In this document: one piece after another, positions 42,818-51,908 of the stretch
Layout: each line of letters begins with the position of its first letter
How positions within the stretch are numbered: position 1 is the first letter of the stretch
NCBI GenBank assembly: GCA_038116945.1
Contig: JAYOEY010000011.1
Coordinates: forward strand, 54,545-118,544
DNA: 64,000 nt
DNA from: JAYOEY01 sp038116945
GTDB lineage: Bacteria; Pseudomonadota; Alphaproteobacteria; MPNO01; UBA2964
Direction of reading: 5' to 3'
Translations under genes and position numbers: made by a program
The notes under the pieces: model-generated
The model's input: the letters and a program-made list of their open reading frames with translations, nothing else
Databases searched by the model: none
What the model was told of the DNA's origin: nothing

Positions 42818-44641
42818 ATGTGCGGCATTATCGGCATTATCGGGCGGGCGCCTGTCGCCCCGCTCCTGATCGACGGGCTCCGGCGGCTCGAGTATCGCGG
42901 CTACGATTCCTCCGGCATCGCGACGCTGGTCGATGGAAAAATCGACCGACGCCGGGCGGAAGGAAAGATCGTCAATCTCGATGCGCGGCTCCGGAAGGAG
43001 CCGCTCGGGGGGACCATCGGTATCGGCCATACCCGCTGGGCGACCCATGGCGGGCCGAGCGAAACCAACGCCCACCCGCATTCCGACGGGCGGGTCGTGC
43101 TGGTCCATAACGGCATCATCGAAAATTTCCAGGCGCTGCGCGAGGAGCTGACGGCGAAAGGCCACAGCTTCGAGACCGAGACCGATACCGAGGCCGTGGT
43201 GCATCTTGTCAGCTCGCTGCTGAAAGAAGGAAAGACGCCTCGCGAGGCAGTCGCCGCCGCGCTCAAGCGGCTCGAGGGCGCATTCGCGCTCGCGATCCTT
43301 TTCGCCGGCGAGGACGGGCTGATGATCGGCGCAAGGCGGGGCAGTCCGCTGGCTATCGGTTACGGCGACGGCGAGATGTATATCGGTTCGGACGCGCTGG
43401 CGCTCGCGCCGCTGACCGAGCGGATCAGCTATCTGGAGGAAGGCGACTGGGCCGAGATCACCGCCACCGGCGCGATCGTCCACGACCAGACGGATGCCAT
43501 CGTCGAACGCCCGATCCGCCAGACCGCGACCTCCGGGGCGATGACCGGCAAGGGCGCGTTTCCGCACTTCATGCTCAAGGAAATCTACGAGCAGCCGGCG
43601 GTGATCGGCGACACGCTGCACACTTTCGTCAACCCGCTGAGCAATCTCGTCACCCTGCCGGACCTGCCGTTCGACGTCGCGTCGGTTTCGCGTGTCACGA
43701 TCATCGCCTGCGGCACGTCCTATCACGCCGGAATCGTCGCCCGGTACTGGCTCGAACAGATCGCGCGCGTGCCGGTCGATTGCGACATCGCCTCCGAGTT
43801 CCGTTACCGCGCCGTCGACATGGCGGAGGGCGGTCTCGCGATCTTCATATCCCAGTCCGGGGAGACCGCCGACACGCTGGCCGCCCTGCGCTACGCGAAA
43901 TCGCAGGGGCAGCATACGCTTGCCATCGTCAACGTGCCGGAGAGCTCGATGGCGCGCGAAGCGGACGCCGTGCTGCTGACCCATGCCGGGCCCGAGATCG
44001 GCGTCGCCTCGACCAAGGCGTTCACCACCCAGCTCACCGTGCTCGCCTGTCTTGCCATCGACATGGCGACGGCGCGCGGAAAAATCGACGAGGACCGCGC
44101 CGCCCGGCTCTGCCAGGCGCTCAAGGAAGTGCCGTCGCGCGCCAACGAAATCCTCAATCACGACAGCGCCATCGCGCTGCTGGCCAAGGAAGTCGCCGCC
44201 GCGCATGACGTGCTCTATCTGGGGCGCGGTACCGGATTTCCCATCGCGCTGGAGGGCGCGCTGAAACTGAAGGAGATCAGCTACATTCACGCCGAAGGCT
44301 ATGCCGCCGGCGAGATGAAGCACGGTCCCATCGCGCTGATCGACGAATCCGTTCCGGTGATCGTGATCGCCCCCAGCGACGATCTGTTCGAAAAGACCGC
44401 CAGCAACATGCAGGAAGTAATCGCCCGAGGCGGACGCGTGATCTTCCTGTCGGATGCGGCAGGGATCGCCAAGCTCGGCACCATGGCGGCGGCGACCATC
44501 GAGCATCCGGCGGTCGATCCGTTCGTCGCGCCGATCCTTTACACGATTCCGGTGCAGCTTCTCGCCTATCACACGGCGGTCCTCAAAGGCACCGATGTGG
44601 ATCAGCCGCGCAATCTCGCCAAGTCGGTGACGGTCGAGTAG
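42818..44641 (+). CDS. glmS: Glutamine-fructose-6-phosphate transaminase (isomerizing)
   Basis: A 607-residue cytosolic enzyme starting MCGIIGIIG, so Cys2 becomes the N-terminal nucleophile. The glutaminase domain has HTRWATHGGPSETNAHPH (~70). Two SIS domains follow with ACGTSYHAGIVARYW (~300), SQSGETADTLAAL (~345) and the C-terminal LAKSVTVE. It makes glucosamine-6-phosphate, the first step toward UDP-GlcNAc, and is coupled to glmU upstream. All hallmark motifs are intact. Confidence 0.97.
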   Translation: MCGIIGIIGRAPVAPLLIDGLRRLEYRGYDSSGIATLVDGKIDRRRAEGKIVNLDARLRKEPLGGTIGIGHTRWATHGGPSETNAHPHSDGRVVLVHNGIIENFQALREELTAKGHSFETETDTEAVVHLVSSLLKEGKTPREAVAAALKRLEGAFALAILFAGEDGLMIGARRGSPLAIGYGDGEMYIGSDALALAPLTERISYLEEGDWAEITATGAIVHDQTDAIVERPIRQTATSGAMTGKGAFPHFMLKEIYEQPAVIGDTLHTFVNPLSNLVTLPDLPFDVASVSRVTIIACGTSYHAGIVARYWLEQIARVPVDCDIASEFRYRAVDMAEGGLAIFISQSGETADTLAALRYAKSQGQHTLAIVNVPESSMAREADAVLLTHAGPEIGVASTKAFTTQLTVLACLAIDMATARGKIDEDRAARLCQALKEVPSRANEILNHDSAIALLAKEVAAAHDVLYLGRGTGFPIALEGALKLKEISYIHAEGYAAGEMKHGPIALIDESVPVIVIAPSDDLFEKTASNMQEVIARGGRVIFLSDAAGIAKLGTMAAATIEHPAVDPFVAPILYTIPVQLLAYHTAVLKGTDVDQPRNLAKSVTVE

Positions 44642-45228
44642 GACCGGATCGTTACGCCACTGCCGATGTTCCGCCGGCCGGCGGGACGTAATCCGCCACG
44701 AGCGCGCCGGTGCGCATCACCTCGACATTCCGGTCTCCCCGGGTCTTTACCCTGCCGGTACCAGCGCGAATCGATCATCTGTGCGGCGGCTTCGTTCCAG
44801 TTTTCCGCCTCGACGGCGGCGATCATCTTGCGAAATCCGGCCATCCGCGTCTTACCGAGATTGAACGCCATGTCGACCAGCACGATCTGCCGCGGCGTGG
44901 CCAGGGCGTCGAAATTGGCGACCAGGCTGCCTGCATCCCGGATTGCGGTGACGAGGTCTTCTTCGAGCAGCGCATCGATCTGTTCGTCGTCGACGCGTTG
45001 CCGGCCGGCCAGGACTTCATCGTAATCGAGGCCGAGCGCCGAGATGGTTGCCCGTGCGTCGGCGCGCTCGAGGTTGAACCCGACGCCGATGGTCGGAATG
45101 CCCCTGCTGTCCAGGTAGGTGTCCGGACGACGCCCCTCATTGTACGAAATCACGTGGATCAGGGTCCGAATATCCGGATCGTTCGCGGGATCCTCAATTC
45201 GGCCGTTTCCGGTCGTCTGGATCGCCAT
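44602..45228 (-). CDS. Phage-type (T4-like) lysozyme with frameshifted C-terminus
   Basis: A 208-residue frame. The N-terminal half is a glycoside hydrolase 24-type lysozyme: catalytic Glu in NEGRRPDTYLDSRGIPTIGV, later FDALATPRQIVLVDMAFNLG and AAAQMIDSRWYRQ. A strong AGGAGG precedes the ATG. After RWYRQ the frame becomes nonsense-like (GKDPGRPECRGD) and overlaps glmS. Removing one C from the CCC at 44750-44752 restores VKTRGDRNVEVMRTGAL and a stop at 44652, clear of glmS. So the real end is probably 44652, with an indel in the genome or assembly. No holin or other phage genes are adjacent. Confidence 0.82.
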   Translation of the reverse strand: MAIQTTGNGRIEDPANDPDIRTLIHVISYNEGRRPDTYLDSRGIPTIGVGFNLERADARATISALGLDYDEVLAGRQRVDDEQIDALLEEDLVTAIRDAGSLVANFDALATPRQIVLVDMAFNLGKTRMAGFRKMIAAVEAENWNEAAAQMIDSRWYRQGKDPGRPECRGDAHRRARGGLRPAGRRNIGSGVTIRSYSTVTDLARLRG

Positions 45229-45300
45229 TCCTTTTTGCCTCCTGAACGGTTACACCGGTCAGCGTAACATTGACGCCTTTCCCATGACAGGGATCGTTTC

Positions 45301-46188
45301 ATGACTGTGACAGCCATCGCCATTCTCAGCCCCGGCAACATGGGGAGCGCCGTCGGCCGGTTTCTGGTCGAGGGCGGATTCGACGTCGTGTCCTGTCTCG
45401 GCGAACGGTCGGATTTCACGCGCGAGCGGGCGAAAAAATACGGCATCCGCGATATCGGCGGTATGGACGATATGGTGGCGGCCGCCGACCTTGTGCTGTC
45501 GATCCTCGATCCCGCGAAGGCCGAGGAGATTGCCGGGGCTGCCGCGGTGGCGATGAAGAAGGTCGGCAAATCGCTGATTTTCGCCGATTGCAACGCGACC
45601 TCGCCGGCGACGGCGGAAAAGCTCAACGCAATTATCGAGGACGCAGGCGGCAGGTTCGTCGATGTCGGGATCATCGGCGGCGCACCCGACCGGAAGGAAA
45701 ATTTTCCGAATTTCTGCGCGTCCGGGCCGCATGCCGATCTGCTGCTGCCGCTCGACGGCAAGGGCGTGAAAATCCTCAAGGTCGGCGACGAGATCGGGGC
45801 GGGGTCCGCCATCAAGATCTGCAACGGCGCGTGGAACAAGGGCGCGTTCGCGCTCTATACCGCCGTCATGCTGGCGGCCGAGCATTACGGTTTTACCGAA
45901 ATCCTGCGCGAGCGGCTGCCCGGAAGCCAGGCGGGAACGGTCGACAAGCTCGACGGCGCGATCAACCGTCTGCCGTCGCTCTCCGGGCGCTATATCGGCG
46001 AGATGGAGCAGGTCGCCGAGACGTTCGCGTCCATCGGCATGCCGGACGGTTTCCACAACGCGTCTGCGGAACTCTTTCGCATGCTCAATGACACGTCGCT
46101 CGGTTCCGAACGGCGCGAGCTGATTCCGGAAGACCGGACGACGCTGGACGTGCTGAAAATTCTCGTCCGCGATATCGAAAGAAACTAA
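45301..46188 (+). CDS. NAD(P)-binding 6-phosphogluconate/3-hydroxyisobutyrate dehydrogenase-like (DUF1932)
   Basis: 295 residues. A Rossmann N-terminus (AIAILSPGNMGSAVGRFLV, residues ~5-23) is followed by DCNATSPATAEKL and FVDVGIIGGAPDR, with the substrate-binding region near IKICNGAWNKGAFALYTAV. The C-terminal helices match the DUF1932 type of beta-hydroxyacid dehydrogenase. It oxidises a beta-hydroxy acid with NAD(P)H; the substrate is unknown. Its stop codon TAA overlaps the next gene's ATG by one base, so it is translationally coupled to the MFS transporter. Confidence 0.84.
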   Translation: MTVTAIAILSPGNMGSAVGRFLVEGGFDVVSCLGERSDFTRERAKKYGIRDIGGMDDMVAAADLVLSILDPAKAEEIAGAAAVAMKKVGKSLIFADCNATSPATAEKLNAIIEDAGGRFVDVGIIGGAPDRKENFPNFCASGPHADLLLPLDGKGVKILKVGDEIGAGSAIKICNGAWNKGAFALYTAVMLAAEHYGFTEILRERLPGSQAGTVDKLDGAINRLPSLSGRYIGEMEQVAETFASIGMPDGFHNASAELFRMLNDTSLGSERRELIPEDRTTLDVLKILVRDIERN

Positions 46189-47453
46189 TGGCGGGTTCCA
46201 AGTTTTTCGGCGGAATCGCAGCGGCGCTGTCCAATCCGCAATTCCGTCTCTACTGGTGCTCCAACGCCGTTTCGACCATCGGCCGCTGGGTCTACCGGAC
46301 GGCGGTGGCCTGGCTTGCGTGGGAACTGACGAAGGATCCCAAGTGGCTCGGCATCGTCGCCTTCGCCGATATCTTTCCGATGGTGGCGCTGTCGATCTTC
46401 GCCGGCGCGATGTCGGACCGTATCGGCTACATGAAAGTCATCCGGTCGACCCAGCTCGGCATGATCGTCCTCGGCATCGCCTTTATCGTATCGATCGCGG
46501 CCGGCCATCTCAGCATCGAGCTGATCGTCGGGCTGTCGATTTTCCACGGCACGATGGAGGCGCTGGCGACGCCGCCGCGCATATCGCTGGTCCACGCCCT
46601 GGTGCGGAAGGAAGACCTGTCCGCCGCCATCGCGATGGGGTCCGCGATGTTCAACGCCTGCCGTGTGCTGGGACCGGCCATTGGCAGCGCGCTGCTGCTC
46701 TGGACAACTCCGGAGGTCGTCATGGCGGTCGCGACTGTGGCCTTCATTCAGTTCTACGTTGTCACCTTCTTCATTCGGACAAGCGGCGGCGACGCGGGCG
46801 GAACCGGGCGCATTTCGTGGGAACTGGTCGACGACATGAAGCAGGGCGTGATCTATGCCTGGAAGCATGCCGGCATCCGCTTCATCATGCTGATGCTGGT
46901 TGCGGTCGGCATGCTGCTGCGTCCTGTCATGGAGTTTGCGCCTGCATTTTCTGCCGATGTGTTCGGACGCGGACCCGACGGGTACGGCATGCTGCTGTCG
47001 TCGATCGGCGGCGGCGCGCTGGTCGCCGCGCTGTGGCTGGCGCGGCGGGGCCGGACCGAGGGGATTACGCGGATGGTGGTCGGGTCCCTGCTGGCCCAGG
47101 GTATCGCGCTCATCCTGTTTTCGATGACCTCGAATATTTTTGTCGGCTGTGGCTTTCTGATTGTTTTCGGATTTTTCATGCTGGTCGGGGGCATCGGGTC
47201 GCAGACGCTGATCCAGAACGCCGTAGAGTCCGGAATGCGGGCACGCGCGGTCAGCCTGTTCATCCTGGTGTCGTGGGGGCTGCCGGCGCTCGGCGCGCTG
47301 GCGATGGGCTGGTTTGCCTCCTATTTCGGCCTGCAGCTCGCCGTTGCTGTCGGCGCGGGCATGGCAATCGCCGTCTGGCTGATGTCGCTCGGGCCCGGCG
47401 CGCGGCTTGCACCGCAGCTGGAGGTTTCCAGAGAAAGTAAATCGGCCGGTTAA
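46188..47453 (+). CDS. MFS transporter (MFS_3, EntS-like)
   Basis: A 421-residue, 12-helix permease. FRLYWCSNAVSTIGRWVYRT near residue 20 and FAGAMSDRIGYMKVIRSTQL near residue 73 match the MFS_3 exporters, with the usual conserved loop 2-3 motif. ATG overlaps the upstream stop (TAATG). Coupling with a beta-hydroxyacid dehydrogenase suggests export or import of the related acid. The direction of transport and the substrate cannot be told. Confidence 0.88.
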   Translation: MAGSKFFGGIAAALSNPQFRLYWCSNAVSTIGRWVYRTAVAWLAWELTKDPKWLGIVAFADIFPMVALSIFAGAMSDRIGYMKVIRSTQLGMIVLGIAFIVSIAAGHLSIELIVGLSIFHGTMEALATPPRISLVHALVRKEDLSAAIAMGSAMFNACRVLGPAIGSALLLWTTPEVVMAVATVAFIQFYVVTFFIRTSGGDAGGTGRISWELVDDMKQGVIYAWKHAGIRFIMLMLVAVGMLLRPVMEFAPAFSADVFGRGPDGYGMLLSSIGGGALVAALWLARRGRTEGITRMVVGSLLAQGIALILFSMTSNIFVGCGFLIVFGFFMLVGGIGSQTLIQNAVESGMRARAVSLFILVSWGLPALGALAMGWFASYFGLQLAVAVGAGMAIAVWLMSLGPGARLAPQLEVSRESKSAG

Positions 47454-47552
47454 CAGCACAGCCTGCGTGGCGTATATTGTGCCTGTCCAAGACCTGCCGA
47501 GCGGCGATTACAGGCCCGCTGGCGGTTCGAATCCGGAAAAGGGGAGACCGCC

Positions 47553-49028
47553 ATGCCACGCGACATGAACGTTCCAATCACCGACATGAAGCTCGTCCGC
47601 GAGCAGTGCTACATCAACGGCGAATGGTGCGACGCCGACAGCGGCGAGACCGTCGAGGTCACCAACAAGGCGACCGGCGAAGTCCTCGGCACCGTGCCGA
47701 AGATGGGCGCCGATGAGACCCGGCGCGCCATCGAGGCGGCGAATGCCGCCCTGCCCGGATGGAAGGCCAAAACCGCGAAGGAACGTTCGGTCATCCTGCG
47801 GCGCTGGTACGAGCTGATGCTGGAGCATCAGGAGGACCTGGCGACCCTCATGACGGCCGAACAGGGCAAGCCCAGGGCCGAGGCGATGGGTGAGGTGGTA
47901 TATGCCGCCAACTTCATCGAATGGTTCGCCGAGGAAGGAAAGAGAATTTACGGCGACACCATCCCGAGCTTTGCCGCCGACAAGCGGATCGTCGTCACGA
48001 AGGAACCGATCGGCGTGGTTGCGGCGATCAGCCCCTGGAATTTCCCGGCGGCGATGATCACCCGGAAGTCCGGACCCGCGCTGGCCGCGGGCTGCACCAT
48101 CGTCGTCAAGCCCGCGTCCATGACGCCCTATTCGGCGCTGGCGCAGGCGGAACTTGCCGAGCGCGCCGGCATTCCGCCGGGGGTGTTCAACGTGGTCACC
48201 GGCAGCGCCGGCGCCATCGGCGGCGAGCTGACCGGCAACCCCATCGTCCGCAAGCTGACTTTCACGGGCTCGACCGAAATCGGCAAGATGCTGATGGAAC
48301 AGTGCGCCCGCACGGTGAAGAAGGTGTCGATGGAGCTCGGCGGCAACGCGCCGTTCATCGTGTTCGACGACGCCGACCTCGACGCGGCGGTTCAGGGCGC
48401 GATGGTGTCGAAGTTCCGCAACACCGGCCAGACCTGCGTCTGCGCCAACAGGATTTACGTGCAGGAAGGCGTTTACGATGCGTTCGCCGAGAAGCTCAAG
48501 GCGGCTGTGGCGGCGATGAAGGTCGGCGATGGCCTGAAGGGCGAGACCCAGCAGGGGCCGATGATCGAAATGAAGGCGGTTGAGAAGATCGAGGAACACA
48601 TCGCCGACGCGGTGTCCAAAGGCGCGAAAATCGTGCTGGGCGGCAAGCGGCACGAGCTCGGCGGGACGTTTTTCGAACCCACCGTCCTGACCGGCGTCAC
48701 CCAGGATATGATGGTCTCGAAGGACGAGACATTCGGCCCGCTGGCGCCGCTGTTTTCCTTCAAGACCGAGGAAGAGGCGATCCGGTATGCCAACGATACC
48801 GAGTTCGGACTCGCGTCCTATTTCTACAGCCGCGATATCGGCCGCATCTGGCGGGTGATGGAAGGGCTCGAATACGGCATCGTCGGCATCAACGAAGGCA
48901 TCATCTCGACCGAGGTCGCGCCGTTCGGCGGCATCAAGGAATCCGGCGTCGGGCGCGAAGGCTCGAAATACGGGATCGAGGACTTCATCGAGATAAAATA
49001 TGCGTTACTGGGTGGCATTAACGACTGA
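47553..49028 (+). CDS. gabD: NAD(P)-dependent succinate-semialdehyde dehydrogenase
   Basis: A 491-residue aldehyde dehydrogenase with AGGGGAGA before the ATG. VVAAISPWNFPAAMITRK, the glycine turn FTGSTEIGKML, Glu261 in MELGGNAPF and Cys295 in GQTCVCANR are present; Cys-Val-Cys is typical of the SSADH subfamily. EVAPFGGIKESGVGREGSKY near the C-terminus supports GabD. It oxidises succinate semialdehyde (from GABA or 4-hydroxybutyrate) to succinate. No transaminase is adjacent, so it may serve another semialdehyde. A strong hairpin terminator follows. Confidence 0.88.
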   Translation: MPRDMNVPITDMKLVREQCYINGEWCDADSGETVEVTNKATGEVLGTVPKMGADETRRAIEAANAALPGWKAKTAKERSVILRRWYELMLEHQEDLATLMTAEQGKPRAEAMGEVVYAANFIEWFAEEGKRIYGDTIPSFAADKRIVVTKEPIGVVAAISPWNFPAAMITRKSGPALAAGCTIVVKPASMTPYSALAQAELAERAGIPPGVFNVVTGSAGAIGGELTGNPIVRKLTFTGSTEIGKMLMEQCARTVKKVSMELGGNAPFIVFDDADLDAAVQGAMVSKFRNTGQTCVCANRIYVQEGVYDAFAEKLKAAVAAMKVGDGLKGETQQGPMIEMKAVEKIEEHIADAVSKGAKIVLGGKRHELGGTFFEPTVLTGVTQDMMVSKDETFGPLAPLFSFKTEEEAIRYANDTEFGLASYFYSRDIGRIWRVMEGLEYGIVGINEGIISTEVAPFGGIKESGVGREGSKYGIEDFIEIKYALLGGIND

Positions 49029-49050
49029 TCGACCCCATCCTTCGGTTACC

Positions 49051-49081
49051 CGGGGCGGGCGATGACCCGCCCCGTTTCTTT
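49051..49081 (+). terminator. Terminator after gabD
   Basis: Perfect 9-bp stem CGGGGCGGG/CCCGCCCCG (49051-49059 with 49066-49074), 6-base loop, followed by TTTCTTT. Lies 22 bases after the gabD stop. Confidence 0.85.
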
Positions 49082-49107
49082 ACGGATTGCGGAACGAGAG
49101 AAAAAGA

Positions 49108-50463
49108 ATGGCTGACTACGATTACGATCTGTTTGTGATCGGGGCGGGCTCGGGCGGCGTGCGCGCCTCGCGGATGAGCGCGTCCTACGGTGCCCGCGTC
49201 GCGGTGGCCGAGGAACGGTTTCTCGGCGGTACCTGCGTCAATGTCGGCTGTATCCCCAAGAAGCTGTTTTCCTACGGCGCGCATTACGCCGAGGATTTCG
49301 AGGACGCCGAAGCCTACGGGTGGAACGTCGGCGAGCGCACCGTCGAATGGAGGCGGCTGATCGCCAACAAGAACCGGGAAATCGAACGGCTCAACGGCAT
49401 CTACCGCAATATCCTGAAAAACAACGGCGTCACGCTGTACGAGGCCCGGGCGACCATCAAGGACGCGCACACGCTCGACGTCGGCGGCGAGACGGTGACG
49501 GCGGAAAACATCCTGATCGCCACCGGAAGCTGGGCGACCGTGCCCGATTTTCCGGGCAACGAGCATGTCATCACGTCGCTGGAAGCATTCTATCTCGACG
49601 AGCTGCCCAAGCGCGCGGTGATCGTCGGCGGTGGCTATATCGCTGTCGAGTTCGCCGGCATTCTCAACGGGTTCGGTGTCGATGTGACGCAGCTTTATCG
49701 CGGCGAGCTGTTCCTGCGCGGCTTCGATTCCGATATCCGCACCCATCTGGCAGGCGAAATGCGCAAGAAGGGCGTTAACCTGCGCTTCAACGAAAACATC
49801 GCCAGCATCGAGAAGAACGGCGACGTTCTGGTCGCGACGCTGGAGGACGGGTCGACCATGGAGACCGACTGCATCCTCTATGCGACCGGACGTCATGCGA
49901 ATACGTCCGGGCTGGGGCTTGAGAATGCGGGCGTCGAGACGGCGAAGAACGGCTCGATCCCGGTCGACGGCAATTTCCGCACCAACGTGCCGAATATCTT
50001 TGCGCTGGGCGACGTGATCGACCGCTACCAGCTGACCCCGGTGGCCATCGGAGAGGCGATGGTTCTGTCCGCCAACCTGTTCAACGGCAAGACCCTCGAA
50101 ATGGATTACGCCAACATTCCGACCGCGGTGTTCTCCAACCCGCCGATCGGCACGGTCGGGCTGACCGAGGAGCAGGCGCGCGAGAAGTACGGCGAGGTCA
50201 CCATCTTCCGGTCGGAATTTCGCGCGCTGAAGGACACGCTGACCGGCGGCGAGGCGCGCACGCTGATGAAGCTGATCGTCGAGACGGCGACCGACAGGGT
50301 CGTCGGCTGTCACATGGCGGGACCGGATGCCGCGGAAATTACACAGGGGCTCGGCATCGCGCTCAAATGCGGCGCCACCAAGGCCCAGTTCGATGCCACG
50401 GTCGGCATCCACCCGACGGCGGCGGAAGAATTCGTGACGATGCGGGAACCCGTGTCGGCCTAG
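49108..50463 (+). CDS. gor: Glutathione-disulfide reductase
   Basis: A 451-residue flavoenzyme, started at ATG 49108. The FAD motif VIGAGSGGVRASRMSA is at ~10-25 and the redox disulfide Cys43/Cys48 is in GGTCVNVGCIPKK. NADPH-binding VIVGGGYIAVEFAGIL is near 170. The C-terminal HPTAAEEFVT provides the catalytic His/Glu pair. It keeps glutathione reduced with NADPH. Length and motifs fit Gor better than lipoamide or mercuric reductases. The next gene (SDR) starts 26 bases later and is probably in the same operon. Confidence 0.92.
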   Translation: MADYDYDLFVIGAGSGGVRASRMSASYGARVAVAEERFLGGTCVNVGCIPKKLFSYGAHYAEDFEDAEAYGWNVGERTVEWRRLIANKNREIERLNGIYRNILKNNGVTLYEARATIKDAHTLDVGGETVTAENILIATGSWATVPDFPGNEHVITSLEAFYLDELPKRAVIVGGGYIAVEFAGILNGFGVDVTQLYRGELFLRGFDSDIRTHLAGEMRKKGVNLRFNENIASIEKNGDVLVATLEDGSTMETDCILYATGRHANTSGLGLENAGVETAKNGSIPVDGNFRTNVPNIFALGDVIDRYQLTPVAIGEAMVLSANLFNGKTLEMDYANIPTAVFSNPPIGTVGLTEEQAREKYGEVTIFRSEFRALKDTLTGGEARTLMKLIVETATDRVVGCHMAGPDAAEITQGLGIALKCGATKAQFDATVGIHPTAAEEFVTMREPVSA

Positions 50464-50489
50464 GGAAAACAAGAAAAGCGGAGGACAGA

Positions 50490-51257
50490 ATGGCCGGAAG
50501 GCTCGAAGGAAGAATCGCCATCGTCACCGGCGCGGCCCAGGGGATCGGCGCGGTCTACGCGCGCGAACTGGCAAGGGAAGGCGCGAAGACGGTTCTGGTC
50601 GATATCAAGGATTGCGGCGCGTCCGCAAAGATGGTCGCCGACGCCGTGCCCGGCGCGGAACTGATGGCGGAAATCTGCGACGTCAGCGACGAGAACTCGG
50701 TTGCCGCCCTGTACGAGGCGGTTGTTGGCCGTTTCGGCACGGTCGACATCCTGGTCAACAACGCCGCCGTGTTCGCCACGCTTGACCGCAAGCCGTTCGA
50801 GCAGATCCCGGTAGACGAGTGGGACAAGGTCATGTCGGTCAACATGCGGGGCGTGTTCCTGATGTGTCGCGCGGCGACGTCGATCATGCGCAGGCAGCAG
50901 TACGGCAAGATTATCAACATCGCTTCCGACACGATGATGAAGGGCACCACGCGCTTCGCCCATTACGTCTCGTCCAAGGGCGGCGTGATGGCCTTTACCC
51001 GCGCCATCGCCAAGGAGGTCGGGGTTGACGGCATCCGCGTGAATTCCATCGCGCCCGGCCTGACCGCGACCGACGTGATGCGCGCCGCGCCCGATTTCAG
51101 CGAGAGCCAGTTCGACCGCTCGGTTGCCGCGCGCGCCATTCAGCGGGTCGAGGAGCCTGAGGATTTGGCGGGCACGGTGATCTATCTGGCGTCGCCCGAC
51201 AGCGACTTCGTCACCGGCCAGTGCATCGTGGTGAATGGCGGCGACAATCTGTACTGA
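50490..51257 (+). CDS. Short-chain dehydrogenase/reductase (SDR)
   Basis: A 255-residue classical SDR from ATG 50490 with GGAGGAC ahead. Cofactor motif TGAAQGIG is at residues 13-20 and NNAAVF near 90. Catalytic triad Ser146, Tyr159 and Lys163 (YVSSK) is intact. Asp38 at the end of beta-2 suggests NAD preference. The C-terminal TGQCIVVNGGDNLY is typical. Substrate unknown. The antisense frame beneath it is a shadow. A bidirectional hairpin follows the gene. Confidence 0.9.
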   Translation: MAGRLEGRIAIVTGAAQGIGAVYARELAREGAKTVLVDIKDCGASAKMVADAVPGAELMAEICDVSDENSVAALYEAVVGRFGTVDILVNNAAVFATLDRKPFEQIPVDEWDKVMSVNMRGVFLMCRAATSIMRRQQYGKIINIASDTMMKGTTRFAHYVSSKGGVMAFTRAIAKEVGVDGIRVNSIAPGLTATDVMRAAPDFSESQFDRSVAARAIQRVEEPEDLAGTVIYLASPDSDFVTGQCIVVNGGDNLY

Positions 51258-51260
51258 ATG

Positions 51261-51287
51261 AAAAAGGGCCGTCCCGGGGGACGGCCC
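51261..51287. terminator. Bidirectional hairpin terminator
   Basis: A 9-bp stem GGGCCGTCC/GGACGGCCC (51266-51274 with 51279-51287). On the minus strand it is followed by five U residues (AAAAA at 51261-51265 on the plus strand), so it serves the minus-strand operon best; it also lies 9 bases past the SDR stop. Confidence 0.75.
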
Positions 51288-51312
51288 TCGATCTTCCCAT
51301 GCGCGAAGCGTC

Positions 51313-51882
51313 TTACATCATCGCGGCCTTGTGCACCGATACGCCGGCGGCCTTGAATTCGGCGTCGGCGCTGGCGGGCGCGAAGTCCTTCCATTCCTTC
51401 GAAACGAACTTCTTGCCCTTGGCGCTCTTGAACGCGGCGACGACCGCCGACAGGGCCTTGGTGTAGGCTTCCTTCGACAGGCCCTTGGGCGCTGCGTTGC
51501 GGGCGACCAGCAGGATCGTGTCGCCGTTGTGCTTGCCGACCGCGATCAGGCCGCTGATGGCCTTCTTCTCCTTGGCGGCGGCGGCCTTGAGAGCCTTCGC
51601 CGACACCAGGGCGAGATTGATGGCGCGCTTGCTCTTGGCGATGCGCTTGAGATTGTCCTTATCGCCCTTGGTGCCGAAATTGTAGACCTTGACCCCTGTC
51701 CGGGCGACGACGGACGCCATCGACATGCCGTTTCCGGCCGCGAACAACGGGTGTTTGGTCTCCGCCGTGCCAATGACGAGTTCGACTTCGTCCATCGCAA
51801 CCGATTGCGACGGCTGAAAGACGACCGCGAGCATCGCGATCGACAGCGCGGCGAAGGCCGCCTTGAAGAGTTTCCGTATCAT
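51313..51882 (-). CDS. Short exported protein, partial binding-protein likeness
   Basis: A 189-residue protein with a signal peptide (KAAFAALSIAMLAVVFQPSQ, cleavage near VAM). The mature region, VIGTAETKHPLFAAGNGMSM, ASVVARTGVKVYNFG, resembles part of a TAXI binding protein. It is about half a normal length and is Lys/Ala-rich. The terminal KLF/AFKSAKGKKFVSKEWKD recalls the C-terminal helices of Bug/TAXI families. It is the last gene of a minus-strand unit, 26 bases after a Bug protein, so it may assist the same ligand. A degenerated or truncated binding protein is the alternative. Confidence 0.7.
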   Translation of the reverse strand: MIRKLFKAAFAALSIAMLAVVFQPSQSVAMDEVELVIGTAETKHPLFAAGNGMSMASVVARTGVKVYNFGTKGDKDNLKRIAKSKRAINLALVSAKALKAAAAKEKKAISGLIAVGKHNGDTILLVARNAAPKGLSKEAYTKALSAVVAAFKSAKGKKFVSKEWKDFAPASADAEFKAAGVSVHKAAMM

Positions 51883-51908
51883 GTCATGTCCTCACGATTG
51901 CGGTTGGT

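Noticed and set aside
41423..44572. 1049-codon antisense frame under glmU-glmS
   Set aside because: Typical GC-rich shadow: Arg/His/Asp/Gly-rich, no domain, opposite to two unmistakable essential genes.
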